DNA from: an uncultured Pseudomonadota bacterium | Lineage (GTDB): Bacteria > Myxococcota_A > Polyangia > HGW-17 | Assembly: GCA_938004375.1 (NCBI GenBank) | Contig: CALKWH010000452.1 | Span: 1 to 10,499, forward strand | Length of the DNA: 10,499 nucleotides | Direction: 5' to 3' | Part shown: positions 1 to 6,740 of the stretch, piece after piece | How positions within the stretch are numbered: the stretch's first letter is position 1 | How the letters are laid out: the number at the start of each line of letters is the position of its first letter | Position numbers and translations under genes: made by a program | The notes under the pieces: generated by a model | Told to the model about the DNA's origin: nothing | Database searches by the model: none | The model's input: the letters and a program-made list of their open reading frames with translations, nothing else

Positions 1-14
1 GCGCCCCTGCCGCT

Positions 15-28
15 GGTGTACGTACACC
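15..28. repeat. 14-bp perfect palindrome
   Basis: GGTGTACGTACACC reads identically on both strands. It lies about 60 bases downstream of the stop codon of the minus-strand gene at 87-755. No T-run follows it on the minus strand, so it is not a clear intrinsic terminator. It could be a protein-binding site or a chance palindrome. The rest of positions 1-86 shows no gene I can support. Confidence 0.5.
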
Positions 29-86
29 GGCCGCCCACGTGCGAATGCCCGCCGGTCGCGTACGCATTCTCGCCAGGTGTGCGCGA

Positions 87-755
87 CTAAGCCTCCGGCG
101 TGGAAGCCTTGCGGGTGCGAATCCGCTTCGGCAAGAGCGCCCGGTACATGGCCAGGCGCTCCGGATCGTGCACGAAGGCCAGCTCGGCGACCCCAACAAT
201 GGCCGCAATGGCGTCCTTCACCCGCCGGTGGGCGGCGTCGCGGGCGGCGGTCTTCTGCTTGGCGGTAACCTTGGTCCCTTCCTGCTCGGTGTCGACCGCG
301 GCGAGCCGCGCCGTGAGCGACTCGAGCTCGGCGATGTCCCCTGGCAGCACGCCGGCCCGGCGCATCTGGTCGGGATACTGCCCGTACGCACCCACCACCA
401 GCCGAGCGCCCTCGATTACGGTCCGCACGATGCGTGCGTCGAGCTTCTTTCCCACGCCGGTGCGGGTGAGCACCACGGCGTCGACCTTCCTCAGTTTGAG
501 GGTGGCGCGCACCGCCATCACCAGCGCGAGGAGACGCTCGGCCGCGTCGCGCTGAGTCCAGGTGGCGGACTTGCGGGTCTGCCGGGAGACCACTGCCCCG
601 GTGCTCTCGTCCCGCAACAGCGCCAGATCGGCGTCGAGCCCGTCGAGGACGCCCGCCTCCAGACGAGCCTCGAGCCGCGCGCGGTCGCGCTCGATCAGCA
701 CCTGCAACTGCAGACCCTTGCTGTAATCGGCCTGGATTTCACGTCCCAATGACAT
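87..755 (-). CDS. Hypothetical helical protein, 222 aa
   Basis: I do not recognise this family. The start is supported by AAAGGAG at 764-770, eight bases before the ATG, and the stop is TAG. The protein looks almost wholly alpha-helical and soluble, with no signal peptide or membrane segment. Residues 20-50 are rich in Arg, Glu and Leu (IERDRARLEARLEAG), and a second charged stretch covers about 140-185, so coiled-coil packing is likely. The C-terminus is basic (KRIRTRK at about 210-216). There are no cysteines and no catalytic motif I can name. GC content and codon use match the hydrogenase-like operon, so this is probably a resident host gene, unlike the divergent ATPase gene. It faces away from that gene across a shared intergenic region. 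That it is a real gene is fairly secure from its ribosome binding site and composition; its function is unknown. Confidence 0.7.
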   Translation of the reverse strand: MSLGREIQADYSKGLQLQVLIERDRARLEARLEAGVLDGLDADLALLRDESTGAVVSRQTRKSATWTQRDAAERLLALVMAVRATLKLRKVDAVVLTRTGVGKKLDARIVRTVIEGARLVVGAYGQYPDQMRRAGVLPGDIAELESLTARLAAVDTEQEGTKVTAKQKTAARDAAHRRVKDAIAAIVGVAELAFVHDPERLAMYRALLPKRIRTRKASTPEA

Positions 756-781
756 TCGTCACGCTCCTTTCGAACTTGAGG

Positions 782-804
782 ATCGCGATTACCAAAATCA
801 CGAT
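782..804. promoter_or_regulatory. Imperfect inverted repeat, possible operator
   Basis: The arms ATCGCGATT (782-790) and AATCACGAT (796-804) are inverted repeats with one mismatch, separated by five bases. The site lies in the divergent intergenic region, between and over the putative -35 and -10 of the minus-strand gene at 87-755. That is a position where a dimeric repressor could act. This is inferred from position and symmetry only; no regulator gene is visible in the window. Confidence 0.3.
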
Positions 805-813
805 GTTTGTCAA
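786..813 (-). promoter_or_regulatory. Putative promoter of the 222-aa gene
   Basis: On the minus strand a perfect -35 hexamer, TTGACA, occupies 808-813. After a 16-base spacer there is a weak -10 candidate, TAATCG, at 786-791. The -35 is convincing by itself and the -10 is poor. Transcription would start about 25 bases upstream of the start codon at 755. Confidence 0.3.
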
Positions 814-818
814 GTCCA

Positions 819-846
819 TTGATACAGGGAAAATCTGCAGAATTAT
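819..846 (+). promoter_or_regulatory. Putative promoter of the ATPase/Toprim-like pair
   Basis: TTGATA at 819-824 (5 of 6 to the sigma-70 -35 consensus) is followed after 16 bases by AATTAT at 841-846 (4 of 6 to the -10). This would give a leader of about 60 bases before the ATG at 917. A second candidate is TTGACT at 864-869 with GATAGT at 887-892 and a 17-base spacer, but its leader would be only about 18 bases. I cannot choose between them from sequence alone. Confidence 0.3.
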
Positions 847-916
847 GTGAAGGATTCTGTGCCTTGACTTGCCACCATGCCTCATGGATAGTCTAAGTCG
901 GAGGAGACCAAATTTT

Positions 917-2068
917 ATGAAAGCTCAAAGTCGACCGGTTTCGACCTCACACCTGATGCTTAGCGCGGTCAGGATCCATCGATTTAAAGCGGCGTTCAAA
1001 CCCAGGGGGGTAGAGCTTCGTCCTTTTACTGTCGTGATCGGGCGCAATGGCTCAGGAAAAAGCACGTTGCTTGAGGCACTTCAATGGATCGACCAGACTC
1101 TCAGGAGGGATGCTGTAGCCGCATGCGACCGTTACGCCGGGGTCGGCGACCTTTTGAACTTAAGGTCTCAAGCTACACCGAATTACTTCCAAATTGATTG
1201 CGACTGGGCCAAAGGAAGACGGCGGCTTCATTATCTTGTCAAAGTGATCCAGGATGAGGATGGTACGACTCCGGTGATCACCAATGAATTGCTTGAAATG
1301 GGAGCCAAAGGAAAAGCGACTCAGACTATTTTGGAGAGTTCCGGGAATTCAGATCGTCTCGAACTTGAACGTACCCGTGAGGAATTGGCACTACCTGTGC
1401 GCGAATTCTGGAGACGCGCGGTCTTTCTGAGATTGAACCCGAGCAGTCTGGCCAAGGGCTCCTTACCTCGACGATCCTCTAGTGATCCAATCCTTGATGA
1501 GGAAGGGCAACATCTGCCAGCGCTACTATCTGATCTGGACGATGAGCAGCGAAAGGAGTTGGTTCGTCTCGTCACCGAAGTCTTGCCCGGAATTCGTGAT
1601 GTAAAAGTGCCCACTCCTCAAGGGGGGCGCAACGAACATGTTCATTACGAGCTGCTCGAGGAAATGCCGTACCAAGGTAGAGGTGGGCGGAAGCGTTTCC
1701 CCATCCCCGCGTGGATGCTCTCGGAGGGAACGCGTCGCATCACTGCCATATTCGCCCTTCTTGTAAGAGAGCCTGCCCCTTCATTGTTGTGCATCGAGGA
1801 GATCGAAAACGGACTCGATCCGTGGTCTTCGCGAACTTTGGTGCGCCATCTGCGTGAAGCCACAGGGCGAGGCATCCAGATCATCGTCACAACGCATTCG
1901 CCGTGGATCCTCGATGATGTCGAACTCGAGGACATCGTAATCGTTCGTCGTCGGGACGGTAACAGCGTCTACGAAAAATTCAGCGAACTCTGGAGTGTCA
2001 AAGCTTACTCGCCAAAAATTCCTGCAGGTACGCGGTACACCAACCTCGAGGCGGAGAGCGAAAAGTGA
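917..2068 (+). CDS. AAA/ABC-type ATPase (OLD/RecF-like), candidate defence ATPase
   Basis: This is a 383-residue soluble ATPase of the AAA_21/OLD-like ABC class. It opens with the typical strand 'LSAVRIHRFKAAF' (about 15-27). Walker A is GRNGSGKST (42-50). A signature-like segment LSEGTRRI lies at 268-275, Walker B with its catalytic glutamates is LLCIEEIENGLDP (290-302), and the switch-histidine motif TTHSP is at 325-329. All ATPase motifs are intact. The middle part (about 100-260) is variable. No nuclease domain follows, which fits the next gene supplying one. I chose the ATG at 917 because GGAGGAG (900-906) precedes it; the frame is open back to a TTG at 869, and an ATG at 956 is also possible. 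The gene overlaps its downstream partner by four bases, so the two are probably translationally coupled. GC content is lower than in both flanks, suggesting horizontal acquisition. Similar ATPases work in OLD, Gabija and PARIS-type anti-phage systems, but a DNA-repair or other role is not excluded. Confidence 0.85.
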   Translation: MKAQSRPVSTSHLMLSAVRIHRFKAAFKPRGVELRPFTVVIGRNGSGKSTLLEALQWIDQTLRRDAVAACDRYAGVGDLLNLRSQATPNYFQIDCDWAKGRRRLHYLVKVIQDEDGTTPVITNELLEMGAKGKATQTILESSGNSDRLELERTREELALPVREFWRRAVFLRLNPSSLAKGSLPRRSSSDPILDEEGQHLPALLSDLDDEQRKELVRLVTEVLPGIRDVKVPTPQGGRNEHVHYELLEEMPYQGRGGRKRFPIPAWMLSEGTRRITAIFALLVREPAPSLLCIEEIENGLDPWSSRTLVRHLREATGRGIQIIVTTHSPWILDDVELEDIVIVRRRDGNSVYEKFSELWSVKAYSPKIPAGTRYTNLEAESEK

Positions 2069-2880
2069 GCCAGATAAGGGTTGCGCTATTCGTGGAGGGG
2101 GCCATCACGCCAATGACCCAGCGGCAAAGGGAACCCCTCCAGGAAATCTGGTGTAATCACGTAGCAAATTTGGCGGAGCGGCAGTCATGGAGCCATGTTT
2201 TTCCGATCTCCAAACAGCACCTCGAGAATCTCGATCCGAACCACCCTAAGGCATCCGGGGCGGGTGAAGCGCTCGATCAACTAATTACCCGACAACTTTG
2301 CATGACAAATAATGCATTTGACGCTGCGGTCGTCGCGTGGGATCTCTTGCCGCCACTCCATGGAGTGGATCTTTCACGATGTCGCCGGCAGGAAGTCCAA
2401 TGGCTGATGGAGAGGCTCAGGGAAAGTACCGAGTTGCCTGTTGAATGGAAAAAAAACGTTGGTGAGTGGTTGTCCAATACTAGAAAGTTAAAGGCAATTG
2501 GCCCCGCGATTCGACGGGGGGAAATTCGCCCTCTTTGCATGGATCCGGAGTTCGAATCTGTTCTTCTCATTCAGAAAGAGATCCGAGCGATCCTTGGCAT
2601 GAATCAAAAAGCTTGTAAAAAGGGTGCGAAGTGGCCCCGGCAGTGGTCAATTGAAAACCAGGGAGATGGAAAGCGGATACTTCAAGCCGCCATCGATGCC
2701 GCGAAGCAAACCAACTCATCCAATCAGTTCCCGGTCAGGGGTACAATGACTGAGACAGCGCCCAATGAATGGTCGGAGTGGTTCTTGCGACGGATGAGAC
2801 AGCGAAATGAAATTGTCGAAGATTTGAGGTCGCATCCGATCGTACGCCGTGTCGCCGACCTGCTGAGTATTTCCGATTGA
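2065..2880 (+). CDS. Hypothetical partner of the ATPase, possible Toprim-like (DUF4276-like) protein
   Basis: This 271-residue soluble protein begins at a GTG that overlaps the ATPase stop codon (GTGA), with GGAG at 2053-2056 as ribosome binding site. The N-terminus 'IRVALFVEG' (4-12) resembles the first Toprim strand with its catalytic glutamate (E11). 'FDAAVVAWDLLPP' (85-97) sits where the Toprim DxD strand would be, but only D93 is present and the second acid is replaced by L95. 'CMDPEFESVLL' (158-168) resembles the acidic E/D segment that follows the core in DUF4276 proteins. The C-terminal half is basic and helical, with many Lys, Arg and Trp. The match is by motif only and is weak, so the family call is tentative. 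Its fixed pairing with an OLD-like ATPase supports a nuclease or effector role in a two-gene system. Composition matches the ATPase gene and differs from the operon after it. Confidence 0.6.
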   Translation: MSQIRVALFVEGAITPMTQRQREPLQEIWCNHVANLAERQSWSHVFPISKQHLENLDPNHPKASGAGEALDQLITRQLCMTNNAFDAAVVAWDLLPPLHGVDLSRCRRQEVQWLMERLRESTELPVEWKKNVGEWLSNTRKLKAIGPAIRRGEIRPLCMDPEFESVLLIQKEIRAILGMNQKACKKGAKWPRQWSIENQGDGKRILQAAIDAAKQTNSSNQFPVRGTMTETAPNEWSEWFLRRMRQRNEIVEDLRSHPIVRRVADLLSISD

Positions 2881-2902
2881 TGTTCTGACAACTGTGGTCC
2901 GG
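2881..2902. other. 22-bp convergent junction between cassette and operon
   Basis: Only 22 bases separate the stop codon of the ATPase partner (plus strand) from the stop codon of the hyfI-like gene (minus strand). I see no hairpin with a T-run for either direction. The change in base composition is abrupt at this point, so it marks one edge of the probable insertion. Confidence 0.5.
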
Positions 2903-3664
2903 CTAGTCGATCCTTCCGATCAGGGCCAGCAGGCCGTCGAGGATGGTCAGCGGGTGCGGGGGGCAGCCGGGGATGAACAGATCCACCGGGATCAGGCCGG
3001 CGGCGCCGTCGTGGACCTCGCCGTGGCCGGCGAAGGGACCGCCGGAGATGGCGCAGGCGCCCACCACGATGCAGACCTTGGGGGCGGGGACGGCCTCCCA
3101 GGTCTTCAAGAGCGCCAGGCGCATGTTCTCGGGGACGGGGCCGGTGACCAAAATACCGTCGGCGTGGCGCGGGGAGGCCACGAAGGAGATGCCGAAGCGG
3201 CCCAGGTCCCAGGCCAGCGTCCCGAGCACGTTGGTGTCGGCCTCGCAGGCGTTGCAGCCGCCGGCGGAGACCTCGCGCAGCTTGAGCGAGCGGGAGAAGA
3301 GCTTGCGGGCCAGGGCCACCTTGCGCGGGGGGAGGTCCTCGTCCCCGGGCCGCACCACGAGCCCCTCGCGGGTGGCCGAGGCCAGCCTGTGCTCGGCGGT
3401 GAACGTGATCCGCAGGGCGGGGCAGGCGGTGGCGCAGGCGCCGCAGAAGAGGCAGCGACCGGTGTCCAGGGCGGCTTTGCCGTCCTCGAGGTGGAGCGCG
3501 CCCGTGGGGCACGCGCCGAGGCACTTGCCGCAGTTCTCGGGGCAGGCGGCGTCCCCGAGGGACGGGCGGCCGCGGAAGCGGTCCGGGAGCGGCGGGAGCG
3601 GGCCGTCGGGCCAGGTGAACGTGCGGTGGCCCTGTTGCAGTCGGGTCTTCAGGATGCCGGACAT
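2903..3664 (-). CDS. hyfI: Ferredoxin-small subunit fusion (HyfH+HyfI-like), Ehr complex
   Basis: This 253-residue protein joins two electron-transfer modules. Residues about 40-85 form a two-cluster ferredoxin: C41, C45, C48, C52 (CPENCGKCLGACP) and C71, C74, C77, C81 (CLFCGACATACP), like HyfH/NuoI. Residues about 130-253 are the NuoB/HyfI small subunit. Its proximal [4Fe-4S] ligands are all present: C137 and C140 in GGCNACE, C204 in VGACAISGG, and C234 in IPGCPPHP. The CxxC spacing is the group 4 hydrogenase form rather than the tandem CC of complex I. It would sit in the cytoplasmic arm, pass electrons between an unknown soluble carrier and the large subunit, and contact the HyfC-like anchor. 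The start at 3664 has GGAGG seven bases upstream, and the gene follows hyfG by 16 bases. It is the last gene of the operon. No separate hyfH or hyfA is present. Confidence 0.9.
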   Translation of the reverse strand: MSGILKTRLQQGHRTFTWPDGPLPPLPDRFRGRPSLGDAACPENCGKCLGACPTGALHLEDGKAALDTGRCLFCGACATACPALRITFTAEHRLASATREGLVVRPGDEDLPPRKVALARKLFSRSLKLREVSAGGCNACEADTNVLGTLAWDLGRFGISFVASPRHADGILVTGPVPENMRLALLKTWEAVPAPKVCIVVGACAISGGPFAGHGEVHDGAAGLIPVDLFIPGCPPHPLTILDGLLALIGRID

Positions 3665-3680
3665 GGGAACCCCTCCATCA

Positions 3681-5255
3681 TCACAGGTCGAACCCGCAGT
3701 AGGACAGGTTGAAGCTCTTGTTGCACAGCGGGAAGTCGCTGATCTCCTGGTCGCGCAGGGCCTGGGCCAGCCCGAACCAGTTGAAGAACGACGGATCCAC
3801 GATTTTGTAGGCGGCGAAGCGGCCGTCGGGGCCGGTGACCGCGGCGTGGCAGATCCGGCCGCGCCAGCCCTCGGTGAGGGAGACCGCCAGGGTGTCGGCG
3901 GGCCAGGGGGCGGCCGTCGGGGGCGCGTCGGGGGCGCGCACGGCCCCGTCGGGCAGATCGGCCAGGTTCGCGAGGATCCATTCGGCGCTCACGCGGATTT
4001 CCTCCCAGCGGATCCGGGCCCGGGCGAACACGTCGCCGGTGGAAAGCGTGGGCACCTCGATGGGCGCATCGGCCCAGATGCCGCAGGGGTAGTCGCGCCG
4101 GACGTCCTGGGACAGGCCGCAGGCGCGGGCGGCGGGGCCGACCAGGCCGATCCGAGTGGCGGTCTCGGCAGACACGGGTCCGGTGCCCTCGAAGCGGGCG
4201 AGCACCGAGCCGCTCTCCCAGAGCAGGTCGATGGCGCCGGTGGCGTCGGCGAGCGCCTGCTCGAGCAGGCGGACCACCTCGCGGACGCGGGCGGGCTCGG
4301 CGTCGAAGGCCACGCCGCCGGGGCGCACCAGACCGCGGCCGAAGCGGTTGCCGCAGAGCCGGGCGGTCAGGTTGAGCACGTCGCCCCGGATGCGCCCGCA
4401 GAAGGCCTGGGTGGGGAGGAAGCCCACGTCGCCGGCCAGGGCGCCCAGATCCCCGATGTGGTTGGCCATGCGCTCGAGCTCGAGGGCGACGCCGCGCAGC
4501 ACGCGGCCGCGGGGCGGCACCGCCAGGCCGAAGACGGCCTCGGCCAGCTGGCAGTGGGCGGTGGCGTGGCCGATGGTGGTGTCGCCGGCGGCGGTCTCCA
4601 TGAAGTGCAGGGTCCGGGGTCCGGGGCCGCCGGTGAGCGCCCGCTCGATGCCGCGGTGCTGGTACCCCAGCAGGATCTCGAGGTGGTAGACGGTCTCGCC
4701 GTGGCACTGGAAGCGGAAGTGGCCGGGCTCGATGATGCCGGCGTGGACGGGCCCCACGGCCACCTCGTGGACCTCCTCGCCGCCCACCCGGAAGAAGTCG
4801 GCGGTGCCGCAGGCGGCGGGGTGGGCCTCCCACAGGTCGGCGCCGTCCCGGGACGGGCGCTCGAAGCGCACGGGCTTGAACCAGGGGTGACCCTGGGGCT
4901 TCACGCGCCATTTCTCGGCGAGCTCGCGCTCGAAGAGCTGGACCTGCGGGTGGATGGGGGCCAGCGAGAGGAACGAGTCCTTCACTACGGTGGAGAAGGG
5001 CTCGAGGGTGCCGTTGCCGGGGTGCCCGAGTACGGCGAAGAGCCGGACGCAGTCAGGATCTTCGCTGGCGCCGGCGTCCTGGTGGCCGCCGGCAACGGCG
5101 TCCTGGCGGCCGCCGACGCGGGCGGGCACGCCGAACAGGGCCAGGAGCTGGGCGCCCTTCATGAGGCCCACCGAGACGCAGTCCTGGAAGTCCCACACCG
5201 ACAGGTCGGCGAGCCCGGCGAGGGGGATGGCGCAGGCGTTTCTCCAGTCGGTCAT
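3681..5255 (-). CDS. hyfG: Hydrogenase-4 large-subunit homologue lacking [NiFe] cysteines (HyfG/EhrL-like)
   Basis: This 524-residue protein fuses a NuoC-like N-terminal region (to about 150, with FEREL at 108-112) to a NuoD/large-subunit region, as in HyfG and HycE. Landmarks are HRGIE (200-204), ELERMANHIGDLGALAGD (259-276) and CGNRFGRGLVRPGG (301-314). In real group 4 hydrogenases the L1 motif RxCGxCxxxH precedes the ELER segment. Here that place reads ETAAGDTTIGH (220-230), with A223 and T226 where the two cysteines belong. The C-terminal DPCxxC motif is also absent: the protein ends SDFPLCNKSFNLSYCGFDL, with C511 and C520, and has no extension for a maturation protease. It is therefore expected not to bind a [NiFe] centre, as in the Ehr complexes described from Geobacter. 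I chose the ATG at 5255, with GGAGGT five bases upstream; it overlaps the hyfF stop codon (ATGA). An upstream in-frame ATG at 5318 would add 21 Arg-rich residues inside hyfF and is unlikely. The natural reaction is unknown. Confidence 0.9.
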   Translation of the reverse strand: MTDWRNACAIPLAGLADLSVWDFQDCVSVGLMKGAQLLALFGVPARVGGRQDAVAGGHQDAGASEDPDCVRLFAVLGHPGNGTLEPFSTVVKDSFLSLAPIHPQVQLFERELAEKWRVKPQGHPWFKPVRFERPSRDGADLWEAHPAACGTADFFRVGGEEVHEVAVGPVHAGIIEPGHFRFQCHGETVYHLEILLGYQHRGIERALTGGPGPRTLHFMETAAGDTTIGHATAHCQLAEAVFGLAVPPRGRVLRGVALELERMANHIGDLGALAGDVGFLPTQAFCGRIRGDVLNLTARLCGNRFGRGLVRPGGVAFDAEPARVREVVRLLEQALADATGAIDLLWESGSVLARFEGTGPVSAETATRIGLVGPAARACGLSQDVRRDYPCGIWADAPIEVPTLSTGDVFARARIRWEEIRVSAEWILANLADLPDGAVRAPDAPPTAAPWPADTLAVSLTEGWRGRICHAAVTGPDGRFAAYKIVDPSFFNWFGLAQALRDQEISDFPLCNKSFNLSYCGFDL

Positions 5256-6736
5256 GACGCACCTCCGAGGACGCGGGCGGCGCGCTCGAGCAGGCTCCAG
5301 AACGGGGCCGGCACCCACACGCCCAGGACCAGCAGCGCGGTCAGCGGGACGAACACGATGGCGCCCTCGAGCAGGGTGCCGCGGTGGGGCTCCACGGGGC
5401 CGTCAAGCGGCTCCCAGGCGATCGAGATCAGGTGACGCAGGGCGCCCACGAAGACCAGCGCGAGGCCGGCCAGGAAGGCCGCCGCGATGAAGGTGTGGCC
5501 CTGCTGGATCGCGGTGTACAGGATGAGGAACTCGCTGAGGAACAGGGCGAAGGGCGCCGCCCCGATGATGGCCAGCAGGCTGCCCACGAGGCCCAGCCCC
5601 CACACCCGGGAGAGGGCGGTGACGCGGTTGATTTTGCGCATGTCGTGGGTGCCCGCCAGGTGTCCGATGGAGCCGGCGCAGAAGAAGCCCACGGACTTGC
5701 TCACCGAGTTGTTCAGGATGTGGAACAGCGCGGCCACGTGGCCCAGACCCCCCAGGCCCACGCCCAGGGCGACGATGCCCAGGTGCTCGACGCTGGAGTA
5801 GGCCAAAAGCCGCTTCAGGTCGTGCTGGGCGATGATGAACACGGCGGCCACAAGGATGGAGATCAGGCCGAAGGCGATCAGGATCTCCCGGCCCCAGCCG
5901 GAGTTGCCCGGCAGCGCCTCGACCAGGGGCAGGGTCCGCAGAATGCAGTACAGGGCGGCGTTGAGCAGGAACCCGGAGAAGATGGCCGACACGGGCGCCG
6001 GGGCCTGGCTGTGGGCGTCGGGGAGCCAGTTGTGCATGGGGGCCAGGCCGGCCTTGGTGCCGTAGCCGATCACCAGGAACAGAAAGCCGGTCTTCAGCAG
6101 CTTCGGGTTCAGGCGGGTGGCGGCGTCGCGCAGCTCGGTCCAGAGCAGGGCCGATGCGCCCTCGACGCCCGAGCCGTGGGTGGACGCGGCCACGAGCAGC
6201 GTGCCCATGAAGGCCAGGGCCACGCCCACCGAGCACATGAGCAGGTACTTCCACATGGCCTCGAGCGAGGTGGCGGTCCCGTGGATGCAGATCAGGAACG
6301 CGGTCACCAGGGTGGTGGCCTCGATGCCCACCCACATGAGCCCGAGGTTGTTGGAGACGAGCACCAGGTGCATGGCCGCCATGGAGGAGAACCACAGCGC
6401 GGTGAAGCGGCGCGCCGTGCGCAGGCTGAGCTCGCCGCTCTCGGCGTCGGCGGCGAAGTACGAGCGCGCATAAAGCCCGGAGAGCGAGAACACCGCGGCC
6501 ATCACCAGCAGGTGGTAGGCCGACAGCGCGTCGACCATGAGCCAGGCGCCCAGGGAGGTCAGTTCACCGGCGCGCGAGAGGGCGAGGGCGGCGGCGGCGA
6601 CGGCGACGGCCGCGCCGGCGAGGGTGCCGAAGGTGATCAGGCGCAGGGCGGCGCGCTGCGAGGGGACGAGCAGGCCCGCGCCGGCGAACAGCGCAGGCAG
6701 GACGAGGACAAGCGGCAGGATCCATCCCGGGTTCAT
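5252..6736 (-). CDS. hyfF: Antiporter-like membrane subunit HyfF (NuoN/NuoM family)
   Basis: This 494-residue integral membrane protein with about 14 hydrophobic helices belongs to the proton-conducting NuoL/M/N family and is close to HyfF/HycC. Key features are the helix-5 glutamate E139 (WVGIEATTL), the helix-7 lysine K228 in GTKAGLAPMHNWLPDAHS, HDLKRLLAYSSVEHLG (305-320), and the HILNNSVSKS segment after it. The helix-8 lysine of NuoM/HyfB-type subunits is replaced by asparagine (N259, GFLLNAALY). The channel is thus of the HyfF kind, with E139 and K228 kept. It should form part of the ion-translocating membrane arm. The start codon lies four bases after the hyfE stop, in the same GGGGTGACGCCATGAAC context as hyfC, and the stop overlaps the hyfG start. 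Length is normal for the family. Confidence 0.93.
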   Translation of the reverse strand: MNPGWILPLVLVLPALFAGAGLLVPSQRAALRLITFGTLAGAAVAVAAAALALSRAGELTSLGAWLMVDALSAYHLLVMAAVFSLSGLYARSYFAADAESGELSLRTARRFTALWFSSMAAMHLVLVSNNLGLMWVGIEATTLVTAFLICIHGTATSLEAMWKYLLMCSVGVALAFMGTLLVAASTHGSGVEGASALLWTELRDAATRLNPKLLKTGFLFLVIGYGTKAGLAPMHNWLPDAHSQAPAPVSAIFSGFLLNAALYCILRTLPLVEALPGNSGWGREILIAFGLISILVAAVFIIAQHDLKRLLAYSSVEHLGIVALGVGLGGLGHVAALFHILNNSVSKSVGFFCAGSIGHLAGTHDMRKINRVTALSRVWGLGLVGSLLAIIGAAPFALFLSEFLILYTAIQQGHTFIAAAFLAGLALVFVGALRHLISIAWEPLDGPVEPHRGTLLEGAIVFVPLTALLVLGVWVPAPFWSLLERAARVLGGAS

Positions 6737-6740
6737 GGCG

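Noticed and set aside
869..916. TTG start at 869 for the ATPase
   Set aside because: It has no ribosome binding site, while the ATG at 917 is preceded by GGAGGAG. The extra 16 residues do not match the family.
2943..5435. An 830-codon open frame on the plus strand opposite hyfI and hyfG
   Set aside because: It is antisense to two genes with clear family motifs, is Gly/Ala/Arg-rich with no recognisable domain, and is explained by high GC reducing stop codons.
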